NCBI GenBank assembly: GCA_902493535.1
Contig: CABUQG010000014.1
Span: 1-47,791 of the forward strand
DNA length: 47,791 nucleotides
Source of the DNA: an uncultured Collinsella sp.
Lineage (GTDB): Bacteria > Actinomycetota > Coriobacteriia > Coriobacteriales > Coriobacteriaceae
Direction of reading: 5' to 3'
Shown: positions 1-7,657 of the stretch, piece after piece
Layout: every line of letters begins with the position of its first letter
Position numbering within the stretch: the first letter of the stretch is position 1
The notes under the pieces: model-generated
What the model was told of the DNA's origin: nothing
Database searches by the model: none
The model's input: the letters and a program-made list of their open reading frames with translations, nothing else
Program-made: the position numbers and the translations under genes

Positions 1-55
1 ATATAGGCACACAAGGTCAAAGGCGGCACCATGATCCTCCTGGTCGACAAGATCG
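1..55. repeat. 55-base exact direct repeat of 541-595 at the window edge
   Basis: Bases 1-55 are identical to 541-595, which hold the leader, ribosome binding site and first 25 coding bases of the ABC-F gene. The copies diverge at base 56 (tgcgt against aaaaa at 596). The edge copy encodes only MILLVDKIVR before a stop at 61-63, so it is not a gene. A repeat of exactly 55 bases starting at base 1 fits a de Bruijn k-mer overlap at a contig end better than a biological duplication. That is inference. Confidence 0.9.
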
Positions 56-153
56 TGCGTTGAACGGGCGTCGCGTGCATGGTAGTATTTCACGACGTGG
101 TTCAAAGCGTTGGAGGCTGTTTTGCCACCCCAACTGTAAGTGCCACTTTATAA

Positions 154-229
154 GGGCTCTTGGCGCAACGGTTAGCGCAGGGGACTCATAATCCCTGGGT
201 TCTGGGTTCGAATCCCGGAGGGCCCACCA
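154..229 (+). tRNA. tRNA with CAU anticodon (probably Ile2, possibly elongator Met)
   Basis: A full cloverleaf is visible. The acceptor stem is GGGCTCT/AGGGCCC with one T-G wobble. The D stem is GCGC/GCGC, the anticodon loop CTCATAA, the T stem CTGGG/CCCGG around TTCGAAT, and the CCA end is encoded (227-229). The CAU anticodon can belong to Met or to the lysidine-modified tRNA-Ile2. The C4-G69 pair and the GGGC acceptor start favour Ile2 read by TilS, but this is not decisive. Confidence 0.93.
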
Positions 230-237
230 GGTTTTTC

Positions 238-275
238 AACAGGTCAGGCAATATGTCTGGCCTGTTTTCTTTTTC
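238..275 (+). terminator. Intrinsic terminator after the CAU tRNA
   Basis: The stem AACAGGTCAG (238-247) pairs with CTGGCCTGTT (257-266) through one G-T wobble and is followed by a T-rich tract (TTTTCTTTTT). It lies just after the CAU tRNA. Confidence 0.8.
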
Positions 276-381
276 ATGGCAGTAGTTTTCACTTGCGAAT
301 AGCCTGCTTGCTCACTTCCGGGCGCCCTCGGTCGGCTGCCTGCGATGCCGCCGCCCCAGGAAAGTTTTTCCAAAATTGTCC

Positions 382-410
382 TTGCATCGGCGGGGGAGTT
401 CCCGTATAGT
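382..410 (+). promoter_or_regulatory. Sigma-70-type promoter of tRNA-Ala
   Basis: A -35 box TTGCAT (382-387) and a -10 box TATAGT (405-410) are separated by 17 bases. The tRNA-Ala gene begins 13 bases after the -10 box, which fits a very short leader. Confidence 0.75.
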
Positions 411-422
411 ACTTCTTCGCAC

Positions 423-495
423 GGGGGCGTAGCTCAGCTGGGAGAGCGCTTGACTGGCAGTCAAGAGGTCAGGGGTTCGATCCCCCTCGTCTCCA
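423..495 (+). tRNA. tRNA-Ala (GGC)
   Basis: A complete cloverleaf runs from GGGGGCG to CGTCTCC. The anticodon stem CTTGA/TCAAG encloses CTGGCAG, so the anticodon is GGC. The acceptor stem has the G3-T70 pair that is the alanine identity element. CCA is not encoded (ACCC follows), so the 3' end must be added by CCA-adding enzyme, unlike the neighbouring CAU tRNA. Confidence 0.96.
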
Positions 496-510
496 CCCGA
501 GCATTGAATG

Positions 511-539
511 AGGCTCCAACGCAAGTTGGGGCCTTTTTT
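511..539 (+). terminator. Intrinsic terminator after tRNA-Ala
   Basis: The stem AGGCTCCAAC (511-520) pairs with GTTGGGGCCT (525-534; one T-G wobble) across a GCAA loop and is followed by TTTTTT. It separates the tRNA from the ABC-F gene. Confidence 0.88.
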
Positions 540-570
540 CATATAGGCACACAAGGTCAAAGGCGGCACC

Positions 571-2604
571 ATGATCCTCCTGGTCGACAAGATCGAAAAA
601 AGCTTCGGCGCGCGCGTCCTCTTTAGCGGCGCGTCCTTCCAGATCAACCCCGGCGAGCGCTTCGCGCTCGTGGGCCCCAACGGCGCCGGCAAAACCACCA
701 TGCTCAAAATCATCATGGGCATCGACAGCCCCGACGCAGGCCAGGTCCAGTATGCCAAGGACTGCCAGGTAGGCTACCTAGAGCAGGAAACCAACCTCGA
801 GCACAAGGACACCACCATCCTCGCCGAGGTCATGGCCGCTGCCAAGGAAATCCGCCGCATGGGCGAGCGCGCCAACGAGCTGCAGGCCCAAATCACCGAG
901 CTCTCCGAACAGGGAAAGGACGTCGACGCACTCCTCAACGAGTACGGCCAGGTCCAGGACCGCTTTGAGCATCTGGGCGGCTACGAGCTCGAGAGCAACG
1001 CCCGCAAGATCCTGTCCGGTCTGGGCTTTAAGGTCACCGACTTTGAGCGCCCGTGCTCCGAGTTCTCGGGCGGCTGGCAGATGCGCATCGCGCTGGCCAA
1101 GCTCTTCCTGCGCCACCCCGACCTGCTGCTTCTGGACGAGCCCACCAACCACCTGGACCTCGAAAGCGTCCAGTGGCTGCGTGGCTTTATCGCCAACTAC
1201 GACGGCGCCGTCCTCATCGTCAGCCACGACCGCGCTTTCATGGACGCCTGCGTCGACCACGTCGCCGCGCTCGAGAACCGTCGCGTAACCACCTACACCG
1301 GCAACTACAGCAGCTACCTCAAGCAACGCGAGGACAACCTGGAGCAGATGCGCGCCAAGCGCGCCGCCCAGGAGCGCGACATCGCCCACATGCAGGTCTT
1401 CGTCGACAAGTTCCGCTACAAGCCCACCAAGGCTGCCCAGGCTCAGGAGCGCATCCGAAAGATCGAGCAGATCAAAAAGGAGCTCGTCATCCTGCCCGAG
1501 GGCCACAAGCACATCGACTTTAAGTTCCCCGATCCGCCGCGCTCCGGCGACATGGTCGTGGGGCTCGAGGGCGTCTCCAAGTCCTACGGCGACAAGCGCA
1601 TCTACAGCGACATCGACCTCAAGCTCTACCGCGGCGAGCACGTGGCGCTCGTCGGCCCTAACGGCGCCGGCAAGTCCACGCTCATGAAGATCCTCGCCGG
1701 CCTGGAGCCGCCCACCACCGGCACCCGCGACCTGGGTACCAACGTGGGCGTGGCCTACTACGCCCAGCACGCACTCGAGGGCATGACCGAGTCCAATACC
1801 GTCCTGCAAGAGATCGACACTGTCACGCCCAAGTGGACCGTGCCGCAGCAGCGCAGCCTGCTGGGCGCCTTCCTGTTTAGCGACAACGACGCAATCGAAA
1901 AGCAGGTACGCGTCCTTTCCGGCGGCGAAAAGGCGCGCCTGGCGCTCGCCAAAATGCTCGTGGCCCCCGAGGCGCTCCTGTGCCTGGACGAGCCCACCAA
2001 CCACCTAGACATCGACTCGGTGGACATGCTCGAGAACGCCCTGCAAAACTTCCCCGGCACCATCGTGCTGATCAGCCACGACGAGCACCTGGTACGCGCC
2101 GTGGCCAACCGCATCATCGACATCCGCGATGGTAAGGTCACGGTCTATGACGGCGACTACGACTACTACCTCTACAAGCGCGAGGACCTCGCGGCCCGCG
2201 CCGCCGCCGAGGCGGCAGGGGAGAGCGCACCGGCCACGGCCAAGTCCGCCAAGGTCGCCGCGGCCCAGCCCGATGCGCCCGCCGCCACCCCCAAACCTGC
2301 CGAGGGCAAAAAGACCAAGGAGCAAAAGCGCGCCGAGGCCCAGGCCCGCGCCGCACTCAACAAAAAGCTCAAGGGCGTGCGCAACCAGCTCAAGAAGATC
2401 GAGACGGAACTTGATAAAAAACGCGCCCGCTATGACGAGCTTATGGAATTGATGGCAAGCGAAGAGCTTTATGCCGATCAGGACAAGTTCAACGCCGCGC
2501 TGGGGGAATATAACGGCCTTAAGCAAGAGCTGCCCAAGCTCGAGGACGAATGGCTGGAGCTTTCCACCCAGATCGAAGAGGAGACCGCGCGTGAACTCTC
2601 GTAA
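571..2604 (+). CDS. ABC-F family ATP-binding protein
   Basis: A soluble tandem ABC ATPase of 677 residues with no membrane segment, as in ABC-F proteins. These act on the ribosome (translation factors or antibiotic-resistance proteins) rather than in transport. The first cassette has Walker A GPNGAGKTT near residue 36, signature SGGW and Walker B LLLLDEPTNHLD. The linker is charged and helical. The second cassette has GPNGAGKST, SGGEKARLALAK and LLCLDEPTNHLD. An Ala/Lys-rich stretch and a C-terminal coiled coil follow, resembling the YdiF/Uup subgroups. The start at 571 has an AAAGGCGG ribosome site. The 3' end overlaps the next gene by 14 bases. Which ABC-F subgroup it belongs to, and whether it confers resistance, cannot be told from the sequence alone. 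Confidence 0.93.
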   Translation: MILLVDKIEKSFGARVLFSGASFQINPGERFALVGPNGAGKTTMLKIIMGIDSPDAGQVQYAKDCQVGYLEQETNLEHKDTTILAEVMAAAKEIRRMGERANELQAQITELSEQGKDVDALLNEYGQVQDRFEHLGGYELESNARKILSGLGFKVTDFERPCSEFSGGWQMRIALAKLFLRHPDLLLLDEPTNHLDLESVQWLRGFIANYDGAVLIVSHDRAFMDACVDHVAALENRRVTTYTGNYSSYLKQREDNLEQMRAKRAAQERDIAHMQVFVDKFRYKPTKAAQAQERIRKIEQIKKELVILPEGHKHIDFKFPDPPRSGDMVVGLEGVSKSYGDKRIYSDIDLKLYRGEHVALVGPNGAGKSTLMKILAGLEPPTTGTRDLGTNVGVAYYAQHALEGMTESNTVLQEIDTVTPKWTVPQQRSLLGAFLFSDNDAIEKQVRVLSGGEKARLALAKMLVAPEALLCLDEPTNHLDIDSVDMLENALQNFPGTIVLISHDEHLVRAVANRIIDIRDGKVTVYDGDYDYYLYKREDLAARAAAEAAGESAPATAKSAKVAAAQPDAPAATPKPAEGKKTKEQKRAEAQARAALNKKLKGVRNQLKKIETELDKKRARYDELMELMASEELYADQDKFNAALGEYNGLKQELPKLEDEWLELSTQIEEETARELS

Positions 2605-2887
2605 GGCCGCTGCCGTGGCGATGAGCATCATCGCCACCGCCTGTCGCATCTGCGGCATCTTTATGAGCGCGATGACCGTGCTGCTGTGTTTTAGCGGCCT
2701 CACCGCCAAGCTGCAGATCGTGGGCTTTGTCGTTGAGCTTTCGCGCGCACTGCCGAGCGCCATTGCAGGCTACGGCGTTATCACCTCGCCCTTTGGCGGC
2801 GTGTTCCGCCTGGATTATGCCATCGTCGCCGTCATTCTGTTTGTGGCCGACTACCTGCTCACGCGCACCTCGCGCCGCGTCCGCTAG
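2591..2887 (+). CDS. Small two-helix membrane protein, function unknown
   Basis: A 98-residue protein read from a GTG codon at 2591, inside the end of the ABC-F gene. AGAGGAG lies just upstream as ribosome site. It has one hydrophobic segment near residues 9-36 and another near 66-90, a basic N-terminus (NSRK) and a basic C-terminal tail (RTSRRVR). This suggests a small inner-membrane protein with two passes. An in-frame ATG at 2621 would remove the basic start and has no comparable ribosome site. The 14-base overlap suggests translational coupling to the ABC-F ATPase. The site-2 protease follows 10 bases later. I recognise no family. Confidence 0.7.
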   Translation: MNSRKAAAVAMSIIATACRICGIFMSAMTVLLCFSGLTAKLQIVGFVVELSRALPSAIAGYGVITSPFGGVFRLDYAIVAVILFVADYLLTRTSRRVR

Positions 2888-2896
2888 GGGAGCACC

Positions 2897-3580
2897 ATGT
2901 CCAGCAGCTACCTCATGAACCTGCTCGCCAGCGCCGTCGCCGTCATCCTGGGCATCGTCATCCACGAAAGTGCGCACGCCGCCGCGGCCTGGGCACTCGG
3001 CGATAAGACAGCCCGTTCGCGCGGCCGCGTGTCACTCAACCCGCTCAACCATATCGATCCGTTTGGCACTATCATCCTGCCGCTGCTCATGCTCGCCGCC
3101 GGTGGCCCGGTGTTTGCCTTCGCCAAGCCCGTGCCCGTCTACCTCAACAACCTCAAGCACCCCAAGCGCGACGAGGTCCTGGTGAGCGTAGCCGGCCCCG
3201 CATCGAACATCGCACTCGCGTGTCTTGCTGCCGCCCTCATGCGCCTGACCTATGGCAACCTCTACACCAGCATGTCATTTGCCCTGGCGTCGCAAATTAT
3301 GAACTTCGGCGCCACGTTTATCGTGGTCAACTTGTCGCTCGCGTTCTTTAACCTCATCCCGATCCCGCCGCTCGACGGCTCATCGATTATCGTGCCGTTC
3401 CTCAAGGGCAAGGCGCTCGCCAACTACTACCGCCTGCAGCAATACGCCATGCCCATCCTCATCCTGGTTCTGTACCTGTTGCCCATGTGGACCGGCATCG
3501 ATGTGATCGGCCGCTATTTCGACGTTACCGTGTATCCACTTGCTGAGCAGCTGCTTAACTTCGCAATCGCCGGTATCTAA
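2897..3580 (+). CDS. Site-2 protease family membrane metalloprotease (M50)
   Basis: A 227-residue polytopic membrane protein. The zinc motif HExxH appears as HESAH near residue 24, inside the first hydrophobic helix. The third ligand region is NLIPIPPLDGSS near residue 151, the NxxPxPxLDG motif of M50B site-2 proteases. SVAGPASNIAL near residue 95 is the usual conserved loop. Family members cut transmembrane substrates such as anti-sigma factors. This short form has no PDZ domain and resembles the stand-alone YwhC/YdgP type, whose substrates are mostly unknown. It lies 10 bases after the small membrane protein and may share its transcript. Confidence 0.88.
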   Translation: MSSSYLMNLLASAVAVILGIVIHESAHAAAAWALGDKTARSRGRVSLNPLNHIDPFGTIILPLLMLAAGGPVFAFAKPVPVYLNNLKHPKRDEVLVSVAGPASNIALACLAAALMRLTYGNLYTSMSFALASQIMNFGATFIVVNLSLAFFNLIPIPPLDGSSIIVPFLKGKALANYYRLQQYAMPILILVLYLLPMWTGIDVIGRYFDVTVYPLAEQLLNFAIAGI

Positions 3581-3664
3581 GGTAAACTAACAGGTCGACC
3601 GTGCAAAACGGTCGCAACATGCACCCAAACCGCGCCGCGAAGGCGCCGTCAAAGGAGGTCGAAG

Positions 3665-4477
3665 ATGTCGTATCGCGTGTCGACGCAGGTCTACAGCGGA
3701 CCGTTCGACCTGCTGCTGCAGCTGGTAACCCGCCAAAAAGTAGATATCGGCGCCATCTCCATCAGCGAGGTGGTCGAGCAGTACCTTGCCGAGGCCGAGC
3801 GCATCGAGGCGCTGGACCTGGACGTGGCGAGCGACTTTTTGCTGGTCGCGGCAACCCTTTTGGACATCAAGGCTGCCTCTCTGGTGCCGCAGGAGGCCCC
3901 GCGCAAAGTCGATGACGACGATGACGAGTTCGACGAAGACCTTGAGGAGCTCAGCACGCTTGACGGCGACGCCCTGCGCGAGGTCCTGATCCAGCGCCTG
4001 ATTGCCTACAAGCAGTTTAAAGGCGCGGCTGCAGCCCTCGGTGCCCGCATGCAGGCCGAAAGCCGCATGCACCCGCGTGTGGCCGGCCCCGACCCCGAGT
4101 TCCTAGGCCTTATGCCCGACTACCTTGCCGGCATCACGCTGCGCGGTCTCGCCGTCATCTGCGCCGACCTGGACGGGAAGCGACAGACCTTCTTGCTGGA
4201 GGCCGAGCACGTGGCACCCCATCGCGTTCCGCTCGACCTGACGGTGGCCTCAGTCGACCGCTTTACCATGGCGCACCAAACCTGCACCTTCCGCGAGCTA
4301 CTGGACGGCGATGCCACCACCGAGCAGCTCGTCGTCACCTTCCTAGCTATGCTTGAGCTCGCCAAGCGCGGCTCGCTCACGCTGAGCCAGGACGAGATCT
4401 TTGGAACCATCCGTATCAACCGCGTCGAAGGCGCCGAGGCCTATGTGCCCGGCGAGGGCCCCGAGCTCACCGAATAG
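3665..4477 (+). CDS. scpA: Segregation and condensation protein A
   Basis: A 270-residue ScpA, the kleisin subunit that bridges SMC heads and binds ScpB in chromosome condensation. The N-terminal SMC-neck-binding region begins YSGPFDLLLQLV, which is diagnostic. ISEVVEQYL and DFLLVAATLLDIKA follow. An acidic linker (residues about 80-100, DDDDDEFDED) comes next, then the C-terminal winged-helix part with EIFGTIRI. A strong ribosome site AAAGGAGG (3651-3658) sets the ATG at 3665. A weak promoter (TTCGCA at 3560, TAAACT at 3583, 17-base spacing) and a small hairpin (3596-3614) lie upstream. scpB follows after 11 bases, the normal pairing. Confidence 0.95.
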   Translation: MSYRVSTQVYSGPFDLLLQLVTRQKVDIGAISISEVVEQYLAEAERIEALDLDVASDFLLVAATLLDIKAASLVPQEAPRKVDDDDDEFDEDLEELSTLDGDALREVLIQRLIAYKQFKGAAAALGARMQAESRMHPRVAGPDPEFLGLMPDYLAGITLRGLAVICADLDGKRQTFLLEAEHVAPHRVPLDLTVASVDRFTMAHQTCTFRELLDGDATTEQLVVTFLAMLELAKRGSLTLSQDEIFGTIRINRVEGAEAYVPGEGPELTE

Positions 4478-4488
4478 GAGCCGCAACC

Positions 4489-5208
4489 ATGTCAACCCTT
4501 TCCACGCTGGAGGCAAACAGCCTCAAAGGCGCCCTCGAGGCGCTGCTGCTGGTGTCAAGCGACCCAGTGAGTGCGCCCGCGCTGGCCGGCGCACTGGATA
4601 TCGCCCCCGGCGAGTGCGCGTCGCTGCTCGCCGAGCTCAAGGTTGAGTACGAGGAGGCCAACCGCGGCTTTCAGCTGCGCGAGGTCGCCGGCGGCTGGCG
4701 CCTGTTCACGCACCCCGCCTACCACGACGTGGTCGAGGCCTATGTGTTGAGCTGGGACACGCAAAAGCTGTCCCAGGCGGCGCTCGAAACCCTGGCCGTC
4801 ATCGCATACCACCAGCCCGTAACGCGCGAGGTGGTCAAGGGCATCCGCGGCGTCAACTCAGACGGCGTCATCGCGTCGCTCGTGGACAAGGGTCTGGTGC
4901 GCGAGCTCGGCCGTGACCCCCAGCGCGGTCAGGCCATCATTTACGGCACGACCAACGCCTTCTTGGAAAAGTTCGGTCTGCGCTCCACCCGCGACCTGCC
5001 CGATCTGGAGCAGTTTGCCCCCGACGAGCAGTCGCGCCAGTTTATCCGCGAGCGCCTGAGCGGCCGCAGCATTCAGTCTACGCTCGAGGAACAGGCCGAA
5101 GATCTGGACGAAGAGCGCGAACTGATCGATACCGATGTTGAGGACACCGATGAAGAGGAGCTTCTGCTCACAGGTGCTACCTCGGAGGATATACATGACG
5201 AGGACTAA
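4489..5208 (+). CDS. scpB: Segregation and condensation protein B
   Basis: A 239-residue ScpB, the dimeric winged-helix partner of ScpA in the SMC complex. The first winged helix begins LKGALEALLLVSSDPVS. The second contains LSQAALETLAVIAYHQPVTR and RGVNSDGVI, the signature region of the family. The tail after residue 180 is long and acidic, with clusters of Glu and Asp, and looks disordered. The last 14 bases overlap rluB, whose ribosome site lies inside this gene, so the two are probably translationally coupled. Confidence 0.95.
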   Translation: MSTLSTLEANSLKGALEALLLVSSDPVSAPALAGALDIAPGECASLLAELKVEYEEANRGFQLREVAGGWRLFTHPAYHDVVEAYVLSWDTQKLSQAALETLAVIAYHQPVTREVVKGIRGVNSDGVIASLVDKGLVRELGRDPQRGQAIIYGTTNAFLEKFGLRSTRDLPDLEQFAPDEQSRQFIRERLSGRSIQSTLEEQAEDLDEERELIDTDVEDTDEEELLLTGATSEDIHDED

Positions 5209-6169
5209 CGAAGCAGGGGAGACGCGCGTCGCAAGCGCCACGGACACCGCAGCGCCCGTAGGCGACGCGGTGTCCGTCTACCCGCACACCATGCGCCTGC
5301 AGCGCTTTTTGGCGCGCGCGGGCGTGGCGAGCCGCCGTGGCTCGGAGGACCTGATGACCGCCGGCCGCGTGACCGTTAACGACCAGGTCGCGACCGAGTT
5401 GGGCACCAAGGTCGATGTCGACCACGATCACATTGAGGTCGACGGCATGCCCGTCAAACTCAACCAGGGCGCCGTGTACTTGATGCTCTACAAGCCGACC
5501 GGCTACCTCACCACCATGAGCGACCCGCAGGAGCGCCCTTGTGTGGCCGATCTGGTCCCCCGCGACCGCTTTCCGGGACTGTTCCCGGTGGGCCGCCTGG
5601 ACCGTGACACCACGGGCCTTTTGCTCTTTACCACCGACGGCGACCTGTCACAGGACCTGCTGCACCCCAGCAAGCATGTCTATAAAACTTACCAGGCACT
5701 CGTGGACGGGCAGCTGACCGACCGCGATCTGGAACCACTCCGCCGCGGCATCGAACTCGACGACGGCCCGTGCCAGCCGGCAATCTGTCGCATCATCAAC
5801 GCGCGCGAGGCTGAAGCCGTGGCCCCGCAGGGTGTGAAGCCCGGTACCACCGCCGTGGAGGTCATCATCCGCGAAGGCCGCAAGAACCAGGTCAAGCGCA
5901 TGCTGAGCAAGATCCACCACCCGGTGATCCGCCTGCACCGCTGCAACTTTGCCGGCCTGGAGCTCAAGGACGTGGCCAAGGGCTCGTGGCGCGAGCTCAC
6001 CGACCGCGAGGTGCAGATCCTCAAGGCCGGCGGCATCCCGCCCAAGCAGGCGAGCTCCAAGCGCAACGGCGGCAAGCCCCAAGACACGCCTGCCAGCCGC
6101 ACGCGTCACCACGGCAGCCATGGCTCAGCACCCAAGCGCAACACCTACCGCGAGCGCTACACGGGCTAG
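5195..6169 (+). CDS. rluB: Large-subunit rRNA pseudouridine synthase, RluB/RsuA family
   Basis: A 324-residue enzyme that isomerises a uridine to pseudouridine in rRNA; the family assignment points to 23S position 2605. An S4 RNA-binding domain starts near residue 30 (RLQRFLARAGVASRR). The catalytic core holds GRLDRDTTGLLL, where the first Asp of RLD is the catalytic aspartate. Further conserved parts are REGRKNQVKRML and LHRCNFAGL. The C-terminal 40 residues are basic and low in complexity. The ATG at 5195, preceded by CGGAGG, is preferred over upstream ATGs that lie deep in scpB. The scpA-scpB-rluB order is widely conserved. RsuA is the alternative, less likely in this context. Confidence 0.92.
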   Translation: MTRTNEAGETRVASATDTAAPVGDAVSVYPHTMRLQRFLARAGVASRRGSEDLMTAGRVTVNDQVATELGTKVDVDHDHIEVDGMPVKLNQGAVYLMLYKPTGYLTTMSDPQERPCVADLVPRDRFPGLFPVGRLDRDTTGLLLFTTDGDLSQDLLHPSKHVYKTYQALVDGQLTDRDLEPLRRGIELDDGPCQPAICRIINAREAEAVAPQGVKPGTTAVEVIIREGRKNQVKRMLSKIHHPVIRLHRCNFAGLELKDVAKGSWRELTDREVQILKAGGIPPKQASSKRNGGKPQDTPASRTRHHGSHGSAPKRNTYRERYTG

Positions 6170-6236
6170 GCAAACCCGCCGCGCCCCAACGCCCGCGAAC
6201 CATACCAGCACGTCAACCATTGAAAGGAAGCATTGC

Positions 6237-6923
6237 ATGATCGTCGCCATCGACGGCCCCGCCGGATCCGGCAAGTCCACCATCGCCAAGGAGATCGCCC
6301 GTCAGCTTGGCTTTAACAAGCTCGACACGGGCGCCATGTATCGCGCCGTCACCTTCGCCGCGCTCGACCGCGGCATCGATCTGGATAACGAGGCGGCCAT
6401 CGACGCTCTCGCCGAGCAGATTGAGATCCGCTTTACCAACGGCACCGGCGAGAACACGCGCCTGACCATCGACGGCCAAGACGCTTCGGCCGCCATCCGC
6501 ACCCCGCAGGTCGACGCCAACGTGTCCAAGGTCTCGGCCTATCCGGGCGTGCGCGCCGCCATGCTCATCCACCAGCGCCGCGCCGCCGAGGACCGCGATA
6601 TCGTGGCCGAGGGTCGCGACATCGGCACCGTCGTGTTCCCTAACGCGCAGGTCAAGGTCTTCCTGACCGCCGACCCGCGTGAGCGCGCCCGCCGCCGCGT
6701 GCTGCAGCGTCACCAAAACGACGCCCAGCCGCTCACGTCCGAGCAGCTCGAAGCCGAGGTCGACGAGACCCTCAACGCCCTCAAGCAGCGCGATAAGCTT
6801 GACAGCAGCCGCGAGGTCGCCCCGCTCGTGCCCGCCGAGGACGCCGTGCACGTCGACTCCACCGCCCACACCATCGACGAGGTCGTCTCGATAATCGAGG
6901 ACCTTATCAACCAAAGGAGGTAG
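6237..6923 (+). CDS. cmk: Cytidylate kinase
   Basis: A 228-residue CMP/dCMP kinase that makes CDP/dCDP from ATP. The P-loop GPAGSGKSTIAKEIA begins at residue 7. LDTGAMYRAVTFAAL is the CMP-binding signature, and AEGRDIGTVVFP and FLTADPRERARRR (LID region) follow. Length is normal. The ATG at 6237 has GAAAGGAAG upstream. The final codons overlap the ribosome site AAAGGAGG (6913-6920) that serves plsC 3 bases after the stop. The cmk-plsC-ispH order is common in Gram-positive bacteria. Confidence 0.96.
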   Translation: MIVAIDGPAGSGKSTIAKEIARQLGFNKLDTGAMYRAVTFAALDRGIDLDNEAAIDALAEQIEIRFTNGTGENTRLTIDGQDASAAIRTPQVDANVSKVSAYPGVRAAMLIHQRRAAEDRDIVAEGRDIGTVVFPNAQVKVFLTADPRERARRRVLQRHQNDAQPLTSEQLEAEVDETLNALKQRDKLDSSREVAPLVPAEDAVHVDSTAHTIDEVVSIIEDLINQRR

Positions 6924-6926
6924 CCC

Positions 6927-7655
6927 ATGCGCCTGTTTCAGCAGACGCCCGAGGACTATTACAACGCCCCCTACGCTGAGTTTCCAGCGCTCATCCGCGG
7001 CACCGTCGTCGTAGTCATGGCCATCCTTTGGGCCTTCTCCAAGCTCATGTGGCGCTGGAAGGTCGAGGACGCCGATCTTCTGTTTGAGCGCCAGGAAGGC
7101 CGCGGCAGCGTGGTCATCTGCAACCACACCTCGATGGCCGAGCTCTTGGCCGTGGAGACGGCGCTGTTCTTTGGGGGCCGCCGCATTCGTCCCATCTTTA
7201 AGTCCGAGTTCGCCAAGAGCAAGATTGTGCGCTGGGCCTTCAGCCGCGTTGGCGGCATCCCCGTGGAGCGTGGTACTGCCGATATGAAGTGCCTGCGCGC
7301 CGCCCAGCATGCGCTGCAGCGCGGCGAGGACGTCCTGATTTTCCCCGAGGGCACGCGCATCCGCTCGCGCGATATCAAGCCCGAGGTCCACGGCGGCTTT
7401 GCGCTCATCGCCCAGATGGGCAAGGCGCCCGTCAACCCGCTCGCCATCTGCGGCTGGTCCGATATTACGCCTGCGGGCAAAAAGCTCATGCGCCCCAAGA
7501 AGTGCTGGATCCGCGCCGGCAAGGCCGTCTCGCTTTCCGACGCACCGGCCGGGCTTAAACGCACGGAGCGCCTGGAATGGTTTGAGTCCGAGGCCATGAA
7601 CCGCGTCTACGCTATGCGAGACGAGCTGTGCGCCGAGCATCCGGGCAGGTTCTAG
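6927..7655 (+). CDS. plsC: 1-acyl-sn-glycerol-3-phosphate acyltransferase (PlsC-like)
   Basis: A 242-residue member of the PlsC family, which adds the second acyl chain to lysophosphatidate to give phosphatidic acid. One membrane segment lies near residues 23-42. Motif II/III elements are present: GGIPVERG and FPEGTRIRS. The first motif reads NHTSMAE, giving H67-X4-E72 instead of the usual H-X4-D. The acidic residue is kept but changed, so the catalytic dyad is unusual. It sits 3 bases after cmk and 2 bases before ispH. plsY and gpsA downstream supply the earlier steps of the same pathway. Confidence 0.88.
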   Translation: MRLFQQTPEDYYNAPYAEFPALIRGTVVVVMAILWAFSKLMWRWKVEDADLLFERQEGRGSVVICNHTSMAELLAVETALFFGGRRIRPIFKSEFAKSKIVRWAFSRVGGIPVERGTADMKCLRAAQHALQRGEDVLIFPEGTRIRSRDIKPEVHGGFALIAQMGKAPVNPLAICGWSDITPAGKKLMRPKKCWIRAGKAVSLSDAPAGLKRTERLEWFESEAMNRVYAMRDELCAEHPGRF

Positions 7656-7657
7656 CC

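Noticed and set aside
31..63. Short MILLVDKIVR reading frame at the window edge
   Set aside because: It is only the duplicated start of the ABC-F gene followed by a stop.
312..758. Minus-strand open frame across tRNA-Ala with a DRTPDLLTASQALSQLSYAP-like peptide
   Set aside because: This peptide is the well-known false translation of the antisense strand of a tRNA gene; the rest is antisense to the ABC-F gene.
778..2004. 408-residue minus-strand frame opposite the ABC-F gene
   Set aside because: Composition (Val/Leu/Gly/Ala runs) is that of the complement of a GC-rich gene; the plus strand carries all ABC motifs.
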